A stretch of DNA of 21,881 nt. It comes from 2-01-FULL-39-10-A sp964525395 (GTDB lineage Bacteria > Patescibacteriota > Microgenomatia > Levybacterales > UBA12049). The position numbers and the translations under genes were made by a program. The notes beneath the pieces were generated by a model, which had not been told where the DNA came from, searched no databases, and saw only the letters and a program-made list of their open reading frames with translations. Below, piece after piece: positions 13,224 through 20,450 of the stretch. Within the stretch, counting starts at the first letter, position 1. Each line of letters opens with the position of its first letter. The stretch lies in NCBI GenBank assembly GCA_964525395.1, contig CAZGGU010000016.1:1-21881 (forward strand), written 5' to 3'.

Positions 13224-13672
13224 AAAATAAAAATGTTCTAATCCCCGTAGCCATAATTATTGTAATAATTTTAATATTAATTTTTTTAATGTCGAAACCA
13301 AAACCAGCTCCAGTGCTTGAAAAACAAGCTGAGGCAAAAAGTTTCTCCGTGATCTTGAATCAGCAAAGTAATTCTGGCGAGTCTGGACTGGCAACTTTTG
13401 AAGAAAAGAACGGCAAAACAATTGTGAGAATTAAGGTGGTAAACGCTCCCATTGACACTCCTCAGCCTGCACATTTACATAAAGGGACATGCACAGAGCC
13501 TATTAGCGAATTATTTGATATTAACGATGTAGTGAATGGTGAGTCTGAAACTATAATTGATAAACCATTGAAAGAACTTTTAAAAGAAACTCCTTTTGTT
13601 TTAAATATTCACAAATCGGTTCAAGAAGATGCAATTTATACTTCCTGCGGAACCATTTATTCTATAAAATAA
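13220..13672 (+). CDS. Membrane-anchored CHRD-like domain protein
   Basis: The 150-aa protein has an N-terminal membrane helix (6-24) and an exported beta domain. PAHLHKGTC (83-91) followed by DVVNGESET (103-111) and NIHKS (129-133), with cysteines at 91 and 143, is the pattern of CHRD-like / Cu-Zn superoxide-dismutase-like beta sandwiches found in bacterial surface proteins. The three histidines (85, 87, 131) could bind a metal; the two cysteines probably form a disulfide. It is co-translated with the 47-aa microprotein and ends at a hairpin terminator. Exact function unknown. Confidence 0.78.
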   Translation: MKNKNVLIPVAIIIVIILILIFLMSKPKPAPVLEKQAEAKSFSVILNQQSNSGESGLATFEEKNGKTIVRIKVVNAPIDTPQPAHLHKGTCTEPISELFDINDVVNGESETIIDKPLKELLKETPFVLNIHKSVQEDAIYTSCGTIYSIK

Positions 13673-13722
13673 CTCCACTCTTCTCATCATTAAATTTTCA
13701 CTTAATAACAAAAAGAGTGGAG
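13673..13722. terminator. Bidirectional hairpin between convergent genes
   Basis: CTCCACTCTT (13673-13682) and AAGAGTGGAG (13713-13722) form a perfect 10-bp stem around a 30-nt A/T-rich loop that can itself pair (ATTAA/TTAAT). It begins right at the CHRD-like gene's stop codon. On the minus strand the stem is followed by TTATTTTAT, so it fits termination of the DUF378 gene best, but it can serve both. Confidence 0.65.
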
Positions 13723-13743
13723 CTAATAAAAACTTTAGTGATA

Positions 13744-13962
13744 TTACTTTTTCTTAGACATCTTTGTGAACCAATCCCAAAGAAGCCAAAGTCCAGAAAC
13801 ACCTACTAATATGTACACAACCCATTCAACCATAGGCCATGAACCTAAGAGCATATTTACTACGTTCCAGTCTTGTCCCATGAATCCACCGAGACCGACT
13901 AGTCCCCAGTTAAGTGCTCCGACTACAACTAAAAGTGTAGCTACTAATTCTACCCATTTCAT
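13744..13962 (-). CDS. DUF378 (YuzA-like) small membrane protein
   Basis: The 72-aa protein has two membrane helices and the DUF378 pattern: ALNWGLVGL after the first helix and VVYILVGVSGLWLL in the second. Its function is unknown. An in-frame GTG at 13974 would add four residues, but the minus strand has GGGGGTGA ending 8 nt before the ATG at 13962, a strong Shine-Dalgarno that would be destroyed as such if GTG were the start, so I chose 13962. It is one of the few genes here with a long leader and a clear SD, so it may be more highly translated or differently regulated than its neighbours. Confidence 0.85.
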   Translation of the reverse strand: MKWVELVATLLVVVGALNWGLVGLGGFMGQDWNVVNMLLGSWPMVEWVVYILVGVSGLWLLWDWFTKMSKKK

Positions 13963-14004
13963 AAATAAATTCACCCCCTCTCGCAGTTATACAACTATAC
14001 TTTT

Positions 14005-14033
14005 AGTAAGGCATAAGCGAAGTATTGTGTCAA
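14005..14033 (-). promoter_or_regulatory. Possible promoter of the DUF378 gene
   Basis: TTGACA (14033-14028) with a 17-nt spacer to CTTACT (14010-14005). The -35 is perfect, the -10 is poor. TATAGT (13999-13994) is an alternative -10 without a -35. Either gives a leader of about 25-35 nt holding the Shine-Dalgarno. Confidence 0.35.
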
Positions 14034-14035
14034 GT

Positions 14036-15589
14036 TTATTTCGGAGCTTTGAAGCCAAGATAGGAAACACTATCCCATTTCGTTTGATCAATTTCCTTAA
14101 GTTTAGTTTTTTTAATCAAAAGACATGATGGTTCGTCGTAAATTTGAATCCTAATGTAGGCCGATGGGTCTTTCAAATTTCTTTGGGTAATAAGGCATGC
14201 ATCGTAATAAAATTCTGGATCGTTTCTCTTCATCATTGCGTCTCGTTCCCTTTTATACAAAGGAATAGAAAACATAAAAGATGTATACCAATTATATTTA
14301 TATGATGCTACTCTGTCTGAAAGCGGATAAATCACTTCATCTTTTTCTTCCAAATAAAGTGTGTCTGTGGGCTTGGACAATTTTTTTATTGCTTCAGAGT
14401 AAACATGATACTGCGAATAGCTTAAGCTAAATTCTTGAGCTTTATCGACATTTTCATTAATAAAATACAGCTTTGAAAAGAAAATTAAAGCGAAAATAAA
14501 TAAAAATGGTACCAAGAGATATGGTTTCATTTTTGGTCGAAAATTGACGAGTTCAAATACCACGAGAAATGTTGAGGTAACTAATAGTCCAAACCAGATA
14601 TTCATGTGGTATGCCTGGTAGAAAATAAATCCTGGATCAGTGGGTCTTATATTAGCTAAGGCTAGGATTAAAAATAAAATCAAAAAACCAATTCTTCTGA
14701 GCTTTACTGAATAAAAAACTCCGGTAATGAGAAATACTAAGCTAAAAAATATTTCAGCCTGACGAAGTACATTCCACTGCCCTTTTAAAAAGACTACAAA
14801 AGGATAAAAAGCAATATATAACGGGCTATTCGTACTCTTGCCAAGCTCTTCTCCTATTTGATTTTTATTATAAGTAAATACATTAATAAAAAACCAATTA
14901 AACGGAACAAATATAAATGAGATTCCAGTAGGTATTAAAAAAGCTATTACAGAATAAACTTTAAGTCTCATGTCTTTCTTGCCAATTAAGATTAGGAAAA
15001 ATAAAAATAGAGTGAGTGGCGCATAAGGCTCACGAGAAAAAATAATAAACCAAGCAAAAAATCCTGTGAGAACATAATCTAGCTTTAAAACATTTCTTTT
15101 ATTTAGTTTCTCCCAAACTAAAAAAGTCAGGTAAATGAGCGGATAAATCACCATTGATTCTGCTAAAAAGCGGTCTCCAAAAGTATAAAATTTGAGTGCC
15201 TCATAAAAGATTAATGTTGCGAATGCCGGCTGACGAAATCTGGTGATTAAAAGTAGGCCAAATAAAAATGAGAAACTATAGATAAAAAGTCTGTGAGAAA
15301 TGATTATTCCCTGAATAAACTCAAAAGGGTTGAAATATTGAATTAGTGCGCTTAGATATGCTGCAATGAAGCCATGGTTAAAGAAAAAATCTTTATAAAT
15401 TGTCTTTCCTTGAAGCAAAAAATATCCTCCTCCGAAGTTGAAGCAATCATCGAAGCAGCCAAATCCACCCATACGTTGAAAGAGAAAATAAGTAATGAAA
15501 GCGAAGAATCCAGAATAACCTACTAACATCAATATTAAATTCCGGTTACTTTTTATCGTGGCTATAATCTGCTTTTTGCTTACAGGCAT
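14036..15589 (-). CDS. Polytopic GT-C-like membrane protein (glycosyltransferase 39-type)
   Basis: The 517-aa protein has about 10-12 hydrophobic helices and a soluble C-terminal part (about 390-517). The first outside loop after helix 1 reads FDDCFNFGGGYFLLQGKTIY then KDFFFNHGF (about 45-73). This acidic loop followed by 'G...L.G...Y.DF...HG' is typical of lipid-phosphate-sugar-dependent GT-C glycosyltransferases (ArnT/PMT-like), where the acidic residues are catalytic. The likely role is transfer of sugars from a polyprenyl carrier to surface polymers or proteins; the substrate is unknown. The -10 TATAAT lies exactly 6 nt before the ATG, so the mRNA is probably leaderless. Confidence 0.75.
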   Translation of the reverse strand: MPVSKKQIIATIKSNRNLILMLVGYSGFFAFITYFLFQRMGGFGCFDDCFNFGGGYFLLQGKTIYKDFFFNHGFIAAYLSALIQYFNPFEFIQGIIISHRLFIYSFSFLFGLLLITRFRQPAFATLIFYEALKFYTFGDRFLAESMVIYPLIYLTFLVWEKLNKRNVLKLDYVLTGFFAWFIIFSREPYAPLTLFLFFLILIGKKDMRLKVYSVIAFLIPTGISFIFVPFNWFFINVFTYNKNQIGEELGKSTNSPLYIAFYPFVVFLKGQWNVLRQAEIFFSLVFLITGVFYSVKLRRIGFLILFLILALANIRPTDPGFIFYQAYHMNIWFGLLVTSTFLVVFELVNFRPKMKPYLLVPFLFIFALIFFSKLYFINENVDKAQEFSLSYSQYHVYSEAIKKLSKPTDTLYLEEKDEVIYPLSDRVASYKYNWYTSFMFSIPLYKRERDAMMKRNDPEFYYDACLITQRNLKDPSAYIRIQIYDEPSCLLIKKTKLKEIDQTKWDSVSYLGFKAPK

Positions 15590-15595
15590 AATCTG

Positions 15596-15601
15596 ATTAT
15601 A
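15596..15601 (-). promoter_or_regulatory. -10 box of the GT-C gene, leaderless
   Basis: TATAAT on the minus strand, 6 nt from the ATG at 15589; no TG extension and no good -35. The rest of 15602-15779 is A/T-rich and holds only weak signals (see rejected items). Confidence 0.5.
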
Positions 15602-15779
15602 TTACTTTTATTTTAAAAATATTGACTGATTTTGAACAAAAGTGTTCTAGTTTTATTCTATTTACTTTCGTAAATAATTCTCATATATTATTACTATGAC
15701 ACTGCTCCTTCATAAAATTCAGGATAAACCAATTCGATTCTTTAAAAAACTCTGCAAAATGTATTCCTACTGGATTTTT

Positions 15780-16424
15780 TTATAACGGCTTTATAATTTC
15801 AGGTGAATTATTTTTTGGTGAATTAACTACTTGAGAAACTGGAAACTTCTCCATCTCATTTGAGGGATAAGGTTTAAGGAATTTTTGTAAGTGTTCTAAT
15901 TCCACATTATCGGGATTTAGCCATTCATCTTCGTCTTGTTTTCTGAGAATTACAGGAAGTCGATCATGAATAGGTGCCATTATTGAATTTGCTTCTCCAG
16001 TTAGCATGATAAAACCAGTACTAACTTTTCCTTCTTTATCTTTATAATCAACAAGGAAACCCGCTAAACCCATCAGCTCTTTGCTTTTTAATCTAAATAA
16101 ATACGGCTGTTTTTCTTTCTCCGTTCTGTGCCATTCAAAAAAATAATCTGCAGGGATTATTACTCTCCTTTCTTGAAGTGACTTCTTCCAAAAATTATTT
16201 GCTGCCAATTTATCTGTCCTCGCATTAATCGTAAAATATTTATTGTAAAGTAAAGCTCCCCATTCCCTCAAATGTAATGAATTTGGGCTATGTCTTTCAA
16301 CCACTGGTAGCTCTAGTGATGGAGCAATATTATAATTTTCTTGTAATTTAATATTGGTACTTTCTATTCTAAACCTTTTTTTTATTTCAGTGGCTGAGCT
16401 AATTAATCCATATCGTCCACACAT
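15780..16424 (-). CDS. SRAP domain protein (YedK/HMCES-like abasic-site shield)
   Basis: The 214-aa protein forms a covalent crosslink to abasic sites in single-stranded DNA, protecting them from cleavage. Its key residues are all present: Cys2 exposed once Met1 is removed (MCGRYG), Asn67 in INARTDK, Glu97 in ADYFFEWH and His153 in PIHDRLPVIL. Length is normal. It is divergent from the small protein/Y-family polymerase pair, 80 bp away, which suggests a common damage-response theme. The extended -10 TGCTATAAT lies 8 nt before the ATG. I saw no convincing LexA site, so damage induction is not shown. Confidence 0.94.
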   Translation of the reverse strand: MCGRYGLISSATEIKKRFRIESTNIKLQENYNIAPSLELPVVERHSPNSLHLREWGALLYNKYFTINARTDKLAANNFWKKSLQERRVIIPADYFFEWHRTEKEKQPYLFRLKSKELMGLAGFLVDYKDKEGKVSTGFIMLTGEANSIMAPIHDRLPVILRKQDEDEWLNPDNVELEHLQKFLKPYPSNEMEKFPVSQVVNSPKNNSPEIIKPL

Positions 16425-16432
16425 ACAGACTG

Positions 16433-16441
16433 ATTATAGCA
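16433..16441 (-). promoter_or_regulatory. Extended -10 promoter of the SRAP gene
   Basis: The minus strand reads TGCTATAAT, 8 nt upstream of the ATG at 16424, predicting a leader of 0-2 nt. Confidence 0.62.
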
Positions 16442-16493
16442 CTGATATAGATTTAATCTTTTTGTTCTCTTGTAAAGATTCGTATATTTTTCT

Positions 16494-16499
16494 AGTATG
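16494..16499 (+). promoter_or_regulatory. Weak -10 of the small protein/polymerase pair
   Basis: TAGTAT ends 6 nt before the ATG at 16505, the same spacing as other units here. TATGGT (16496-16501) is an alternative. No -35 or TG extension, so the promoter looks weak. Confidence 0.35.
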
Positions 16500-16504
16500 G
16501 TTTT

Positions 16505-16762
16505 ATGCTTGAAGAAATAAATGAACAAATAGACTGCATAGCAATTTATAGAAAAAGACAAGGCTTAATGCCATATAAAATACGCTGGAACGGGAAAGAT
16601 TATCTTATTAAGAAAGTTGGCTATCATCATAGGCAAAAAGTGGGAAAAGTAATGTTTCATATATTCTCTGTCGCTTCTGATACTTTAGACTTTCGTTTAA
16701 GACATGATCCTGAGACCCTTTCTTGGACGCTTGAGCAGGTTTCTGACGGCTTTGTTAATTAA
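16505..16762 (+). CDS. Small beta-rich protein preceding a Y-family polymerase
   Basis: The 85-aa soluble protein has predicted beta strands (YKIRWNGKDYLIKKVGYHH, VMFHIFSVASDTLDFRLRHD, TLSWTLEQV), a size and pattern like small SH3-like barrels. It ends 4 nt before the polymerase ATG, so the two form one unit. Actinobacterial translesion polymerase genes are also accompanied by a small WNG/WRG-containing beta protein (DUF6504 type); the similarity is from memory and uncertain. A role as polymerase accessory factor is inferred from the context alone. Confidence 0.65.
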   Translation: MLEEINEQIDCIAIYRKRQGLMPYKIRWNGKDYLIKKVGYHHRQKVGKVMFHIFSVASDTLDFRLRHDPETLSWTLEQVSDGFVN

Positions 16763-16766
16763 ATAT

Positions 16767-18011
16767 ATGGATATGGTGCCCAATCATAATAAACCAATGA
16801 TTATGCATATCGATTTAAATAGCGCTTTTGCTAGTATCGAACAGCAGGCACACCCCCATTTAAGGAATCGTCCTGTAGCTGTGGCTGCTTATTCTACTCC
16901 CAATGCTTGCATAGTGGCGCCAAGTATTGAGGCGAAGAGATATGGAATTAAAACTGGCTTTAGAGTCAGAGATGCTAAATTACTTTGTCCTGATTTAGTA
17001 GTATTAACTCCTGATCCTCAGAAATATAGAGACTTTCATCTTAAATTTAAAAGATTAGTATCTGATTATTCTCCGGACGTAGTGCCTAAGTCTATCGATG
17101 AAGTAGTCATAAATTTTTCCTCAGTAAGTAAAATGCACCCGGATTTAATTAGAATAGCCCAAGAGATTAAGGAAAGGATTAATAATGAAATAGGTGACTT
17201 CCTTAAAGTATCAATAGGCATCGGTACTAATAGATTTTTAGCCAAAACGGGTGCAGGACTCCATAAGCCTAATGGTCTTGATGTAATAACACATAATAAT
17301 CTATTAGACATTTATAAATCTATGAAGCTAATTGACTTATGTGGTATAAACGTCAAACTTCAGGCAAGACTTAATTCTGAAGGTATTTTTACTCCTTTAG
17401 ATTTCTATAAAGCTGATCAAGCTAAATTAAAGCAAGTTTTTAAATCTATTCTCAGCTATTACTGGTTTATGCGCTTGAGAGGTTATGAAATAGATGATTT
17501 TAAATCTCCTACTAAATCTATCGGGAATGATTACGCTCTTTATATGCCGGTGCTAGATAAAAAGGAACTAAGCAGATATTTATTAAAATTAACGGAAAAG
17601 ATGGGAAGAAGGCTGAGGCGAAAAAGTCTGACTGCTCAAGGAATTCATGTAGCTTTTATTTATGACGATTATACTTATTGGCATAAAGGAAAAACTTTTC
17701 CTCAAGCGTATTACACCACTCAGGATTTATATAAAAAGGTGATTTATGTGGCTAATCAGCAACCTGAAGAAAAACCTATCTCCAAGGTTAGCATATCTTG
17801 CTTTAATCTAGCTCCTAATCTGCAGAATCAATTAAATATGTTTGGCGATACTAAATCCCAGGATCTCCAAGACGCTATGGATGAGATAAACGATAGATAT
17901 GGAGAATTTGTGGTTCATCCAGCTTTAATGATGAATATGGATGAGCTGGTTTTAGATAGAATTGCTTTCGGAGGTGTTAAAGAAATGGGTGAAATATATG
18001 GATCTATCTAG
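16767..18011 (+). CDS. Y-family (DinB-like) translesion DNA polymerase
   Basis: The 414-aa error-prone polymerase copies past damaged bases. Numbered from the chosen ATG, the palm has Asp16 in HIDLNSAFASIE with Phe21 as steric gate, and SIDEV with Asp111/Glu112; the three catalytic acidic residues are intact. GIGTNRFLAKTGAGLHKPNG follows, then a thumb with LCGINVKLQARL and a little-finger domain. The C terminus has QNQLNMFGD, resembling a beta-clamp binding peptide (QxxLxxF). The frame is open upstream to 16704, but that part overlaps the previous gene and adds nothing conserved, so I start at 16767 (16773 is also possible). Its stop overlaps the stop of the nuclease gene on the other strand by 8 bp. 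Confidence 0.94.
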   Translation: MDMVPNHNKPMIMHIDLNSAFASIEQQAHPHLRNRPVAVAAYSTPNACIVAPSIEAKRYGIKTGFRVRDAKLLCPDLVVLTPDPQKYRDFHLKFKRLVSDYSPDVVPKSIDEVVINFSSVSKMHPDLIRIAQEIKERINNEIGDFLKVSIGIGTNRFLAKTGAGLHKPNGLDVITHNNLLDIYKSMKLIDLCGINVKLQARLNSEGIFTPLDFYKADQAKLKQVFKSILSYYWFMRLRGYEIDDFKSPTKSIGNDYALYMPVLDKKELSRYLLKLTEKMGRRLRRKSLTAQGIHVAFIYDDYTYWHKGKTFPQAYYTTQDLYKKVIYVANQQPEEKPISKVSISCFNLAPNLQNQLNMFGDTKSQDLQDAMDEINDRYGEFVVHPALMMNMDELVLDRIAFGGVKEMGEIYGSI

Positions 18012-18804
18012 AAATAGCTTTGGCCATTTCAATTACTTCCCTCTTTTTTTCATTGGGAAAAAAAGCTTTATTTAAAATCTCAGGATTTTCTGCTATTTGC
18101 TTAATGAGAATAATATCTTTACTTAAAAGTTCTTGTTTTTCAGCAAGTGTAATATTGGAAAGCTCTGTAACAGGATAAAGTTTATAAGCTTCCACCATTT
18201 CCCTGAGACTTGCGCCTTCTGGATAAGCCCAGCTCATAACCCCTATATCTTTACACTTAAGATACTGCAGTGCGTCTGTACTCACCTTGGTATTGGTTAC
18301 AAGCATTGCCCCTGTAAAACCGTGCTTTTCTTTTAAGTCATCATAGCGAGCTTTAGTGTAAAGTGCGACTTGAACTTCAGATAAAGATCCGGCTCGGTTA
18401 TGAAATTTACATTCAGCAAATATCTTTTCTTTTTCCTTGGTTGCAATAATATCTACTTCATGATTAACGCACTCGCCTTCTAAAATCACTCCTACCTGAG
18501 TCTCATAGCCCATGGCTTTAAAAATTTCAGCAATGAATTTCTCAAAAGGATGACCAGAAGGTCCCATTTCCATAATCGCCTGCTTGAGAGAATATTTTTG
18601 CTTAAACTCAACCCGGGTTTTACCTAAATATTCTTGGATATGCTTATAAATCTCACTAGTCGGAATGTTCTCATAAAGTGCAGCTTTAACGTGTTCTAAG
18701 ACTTCGTTTTGGAGATCATCTGGAATTCCAGCTCGTTTAATTGAAGCAAGCAGTTTTACTTCATCAAATTCCTCCCTGGCACCGTTAGCTTTAATAATCT
18801 GCAT
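18004..18804 (-). CDS. ATP-cone domain fused to a PD-(D/E)xK nuclease
   Basis: The 266-aa protein combines a nucleotide-sensing ATP-cone (residues 1-90; MQIIKANGAREEFDEVKL, SIKRAGIP) with an Mrr-type restriction endonuclease fold. Active-site residues fit PD-(D/E)xK: Glu88, Asp118 in NHEVDIIA, and Glu131/Lys133 in FAECKFH. A helical C-terminal tail of about 60 residues follows. ATP-cones usually regulate ribonucleotide reductase and NrdR, so here a nuclease may be gated by (d)ATP; that is inference. It converges on the Y-family polymerase gene and has its own promoter, TTGTTT-17-TAATAT, 6 nt before the ATG. Similar fusions exist in other bacteria as far as I recall. Confidence 0.88.
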   Translation of the reverse strand: MQIIKANGAREEFDEVKLLASIKRAGIPDDLQNEVLEHVKAALYENIPTSEIYKHIQEYLGKTRVEFKQKYSLKQAIMEMGPSGHPFEKFIAEIFKAMGYETQVGVILEGECVNHEVDIIATKEKEKIFAECKFHNRAGSLSEVQVALYTKARYDDLKEKHGFTGAMLVTNTKVSTDALQYLKCKDIGVMSWAYPEGASLREMVEAYKLYPVTELSNITLAEKQELLSKDIILIKQIAENPEILNKAFFPNEKKREVIEMAKAISR

Positions 18805-18810
18805 AAGATT

Positions 18811-18839
18811 ATATTAAGTGAAAATTTTGTTAAAAACAA
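18811..18839 (-). promoter_or_regulatory. Promoter of the ATP-cone/nuclease gene, leaderless
   Basis: TTGTTT (18839-18834), 17-nt spacer, TAATAT (18816-18811), then 6 nt to the ATG. An overlapping TATAAT lies only 3 nt from the ATG and would start transcription inside the gene, so TAATAT is preferred. Confidence 0.5.
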
Positions 18840-18840
18840 A

Positions 18841-19401
18841 TTACTGAGATATGGCTGGAGTTATAGTTGACGAAGGAGTTGACGAAGCACCTGAATAAGT
18901 AAATCTTCTAGTTAAAGTTTTAGTTTCGGAGTTAGCCGTACTCTTAATTCTCACTTCAAGTTTTATATCTCCATTGGTAAGGTTATACAAAGCAATCGAT
19001 CGATCATCAAATGATGACCATGATCCACCATTAATTCTATATGACCAAACAAGTTGGCAATATATTTTATCATCATATGAAATATCTACCATTAATGGAT
19101 TATCTGAAACGCTTTCACCTTCATCAGGCGCAGTTATAGAGGCATTTCCGATCTCAGCTTTACAGGCTTCTTTCGTAACAACCACTTCTTTAGTTTCTTT
19201 TTCTGGAGCTGCTTGAGTAATTACGATAGTCTCACCTTTGGTTGTATCTTTAGGAGCGTTGGCAGCCTTAAGGTTATTATAGTTAAGAATAATCACGGTA
19301 AGAAGAACCGGAACCGTGAGAGCTGCTGTGATGAACTCTAGGTGCGGTTTTTTCGTGTGAATATCTTTAAGCTGTCTTTTTAGTCCGCTAAAATACTTCA
19401 T
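18841..19401 (-). CDS. Membrane-anchored hypothetical protein with Ig-like domain
   Basis: The 186-aa protein has a basic N terminus and one membrane helix (about 23-40), then a Thr/Lys-rich linker (50-80) and a beta-rich domain (about 85-170) with two cysteines (Cys79 and Cys114 region) and a FDDRSIALYNLTNGDIKLEV core like an Ig-fold. It ends in a Ser/Thr-rich tail (SGASSTPSSTITPAISQ), often seen in surface proteins. No family recognised. It is probably exposed on the cell surface. Confidence 0.65.
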   Translation of the reverse strand: MKYFSGLKRQLKDIHTKKPHLEFITAALTVPVLLTVIILNYNNLKAANAPKDTTKGETIVITQAAPEKETKEVVVTKEACKAEIGNASITAPDEGESVSDNPLMVDISYDDKIYCQLVWSYRINGGSWSSFDDRSIALYNLTNGDIKLEVRIKSTANSETKTLTRRFTYSGASSTPSSTITPAISQ

Positions 19402-19422
19402 ATTTGGGTTTCGGCACTAAAT

Positions 19423-19450
19423 ATTGTATCAGATTGATATATTATTGCAA
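19423..19450 (-). promoter_or_regulatory. Promoter of the 186-aa surface protein gene
   Basis: TTGCAA (19450-19445), 16-nt spacer, extended -10 TGATACAAT (TACAAT 19428-19423). The ATG lies 21 nt after the -10, so this unit has a leader of about 15 nt. Confidence 0.55.
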
Positions 19451-19454
19451 ATTT

Positions 19455-19664
19455 TTAGTAAGAGGGATTATTAATGTAGTTTCCTAGTTCGTTAAGATTA
19501 TCTCCACCCAAAAACATCAATGAATCTTCAATTCCTACGAATGCCACGATAAAGATTGTGCCTAAAATAAGAAATGCTGCAACTGATACGATAATTTTCG
19601 CTCTATGCTCATAAAGTTTATTTTTATTACTTTTTTTAATCTTTTTAGTCTTTTTCTTAGCCAT
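19455..19664 (-). CDS. Small membrane protein, 69 aa
   Basis: The protein has a very basic N terminus (KKKTKKIKKSNKNK), one membrane helix (about 24-45) and a short outside tail rich in Asn. The positive-inside pattern predicts an exported C terminus. No family recognised. It lies between two other anchored proteins and has TTGACA at 19699-19694 followed by a weak -10 6 nt before the ATG. Confidence 0.6.
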   Translation of the reverse strand: MAKKKTKKIKKSNKNKLYEHRAKIIVSVAAFLILGTIFIVAFVGIEDSLMFLGGDNLNELGNYINNPSY

Positions 19665-19670
19665 AACTAA

Positions 19671-19699
19671 TTAATGCAAATAATTCAACTAATTGTCAA
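19671..19699 (-). promoter_or_regulatory. Possible promoter of the 69-aa gene
   Basis: TTGACA (19699-19694), 17-nt spacer, CATTAA (19676-19671), 6 nt to ATG. The -35 is perfect and lies inside the 3' end of the upstream gene; the -10 is weak. Confidence 0.4.
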
Positions 19700-20450
19700 T
19701 AATTTTGCTCTTGATTAATTCAGCTTTAAATTCATTTAGTATTATTCCTTGACTTGGATCTATATATGGATAAACATCAGCGCATGTTTTTTCTTTCGGT
19801 GTTACGTAATTTAAAGGTACAAAATTAATCTCGATTTTTCTATTTTTGATTTCTTGAGCAATTTTTATTAAATTGCTTCTATTTCCTGTTAGGCTAGTAC
19901 TCCAAATGTTTGATTGTTTACCATTTGAGAATATAAACAGAAATTCTGGAGAGAATGACGGACTACCCATTCCATACTTACCTCTGCAAACCGGAACACC
20001 TTTTATTTCTACGTATTTAATTTCCGAAAAGGAGTAATGTTGTTTTTTAAATTTAAAAAAATCATTTTTTATTATTTCATTTTTTGATATACCAATATAA
20101 TCATCAAAACTCAGAAAAGAAAAAAATAAAAAAATTATTAAAAAAATAAACCATATTATTTTATAGTATTTCCATTCTTTGTCTTTAAGTTTCCAAAAAT
20201 TTCTATCCTTTTTATATTTGAAATTAATTCGATTAGTGATAAATCCTGATATCAGACCAAATGTGATTATTCCATAGAAAAAACACACAAAAAACAAATA
20301 AAAATATGCATCTGTTGGAAGGATATATAAATATTCTTTTTCCAAAATTACCTGCTGTAAATTAGAGATAAATATTGGATAAAGAAAAGCAAATGAAATT
20401 GATGAAAAAATTAATAAAAAAACATATATAACTCTGCTTTTATTTTTCAT
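19689..20450 (-). CDS. AT-rich hypothetical membrane protein
   Basis: The 253-aa protein has about three hydrophobic segments (about 8-26, 48-70 and 95-113) and a beta-rich C-terminal domain (about 120-253) with FLFIFSNGKQSNIW and three cysteines. Codons are markedly richer in A/T than in adjacent genes, with runs of Phe, Ile, Lys and Asn, which could mean recent acquisition. The ATG abuts the upstream TAA with no gap, so it belongs to the same unit as the 291-aa anchored protein. No family recognised. Confidence 0.65.
   Translation of the reverse strand: MKNKSRVIYVFLLIFSSISFAFLYPIFISNLQQVILEKEYLYILPTDAYFYLFFVCFFYGIITFGLISGFITNRINFKYKKDRNFWKLKDKEWKYYKIIWFIFLIIFLFFSFLSFDDYIGISKNEIIKNDFFKFKKQHYSFSEIKYVEIKGVPVCRGKYGMGSPSFSPEFLFIFSNGKQSNIWSTSLTGNRSNLIKIAQEIKNRKIEINFVPLNYVTPKEKTCADVYPYIDPSQGIILNEFKAELIKSKIIDN

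Noticed and set aside
15634..15647. LexA/SOS box GAACAAAAGTGTTC between the GT-C and SRAP genes
   Set aside because: The half-sites are 6 nt apart rather than the 4 nt of the Gram-positive-type box, it lies at the wrong end of the SRAP gene, and no second site was found at the polymerase promoter.
15696..15785. A 29-codon ORF on the + strand (ATG at 15696)
   Set aside because: It runs into the end of the SRAP gene, has only weak -10-like sequence and no recognisable protein features.
16704..16766. Upstream extension of the Y-family polymerase by 21 residues
   Set aside because: It lies wholly over the end of the preceding gene, and family members begin close to the HIDLNSAF motif.
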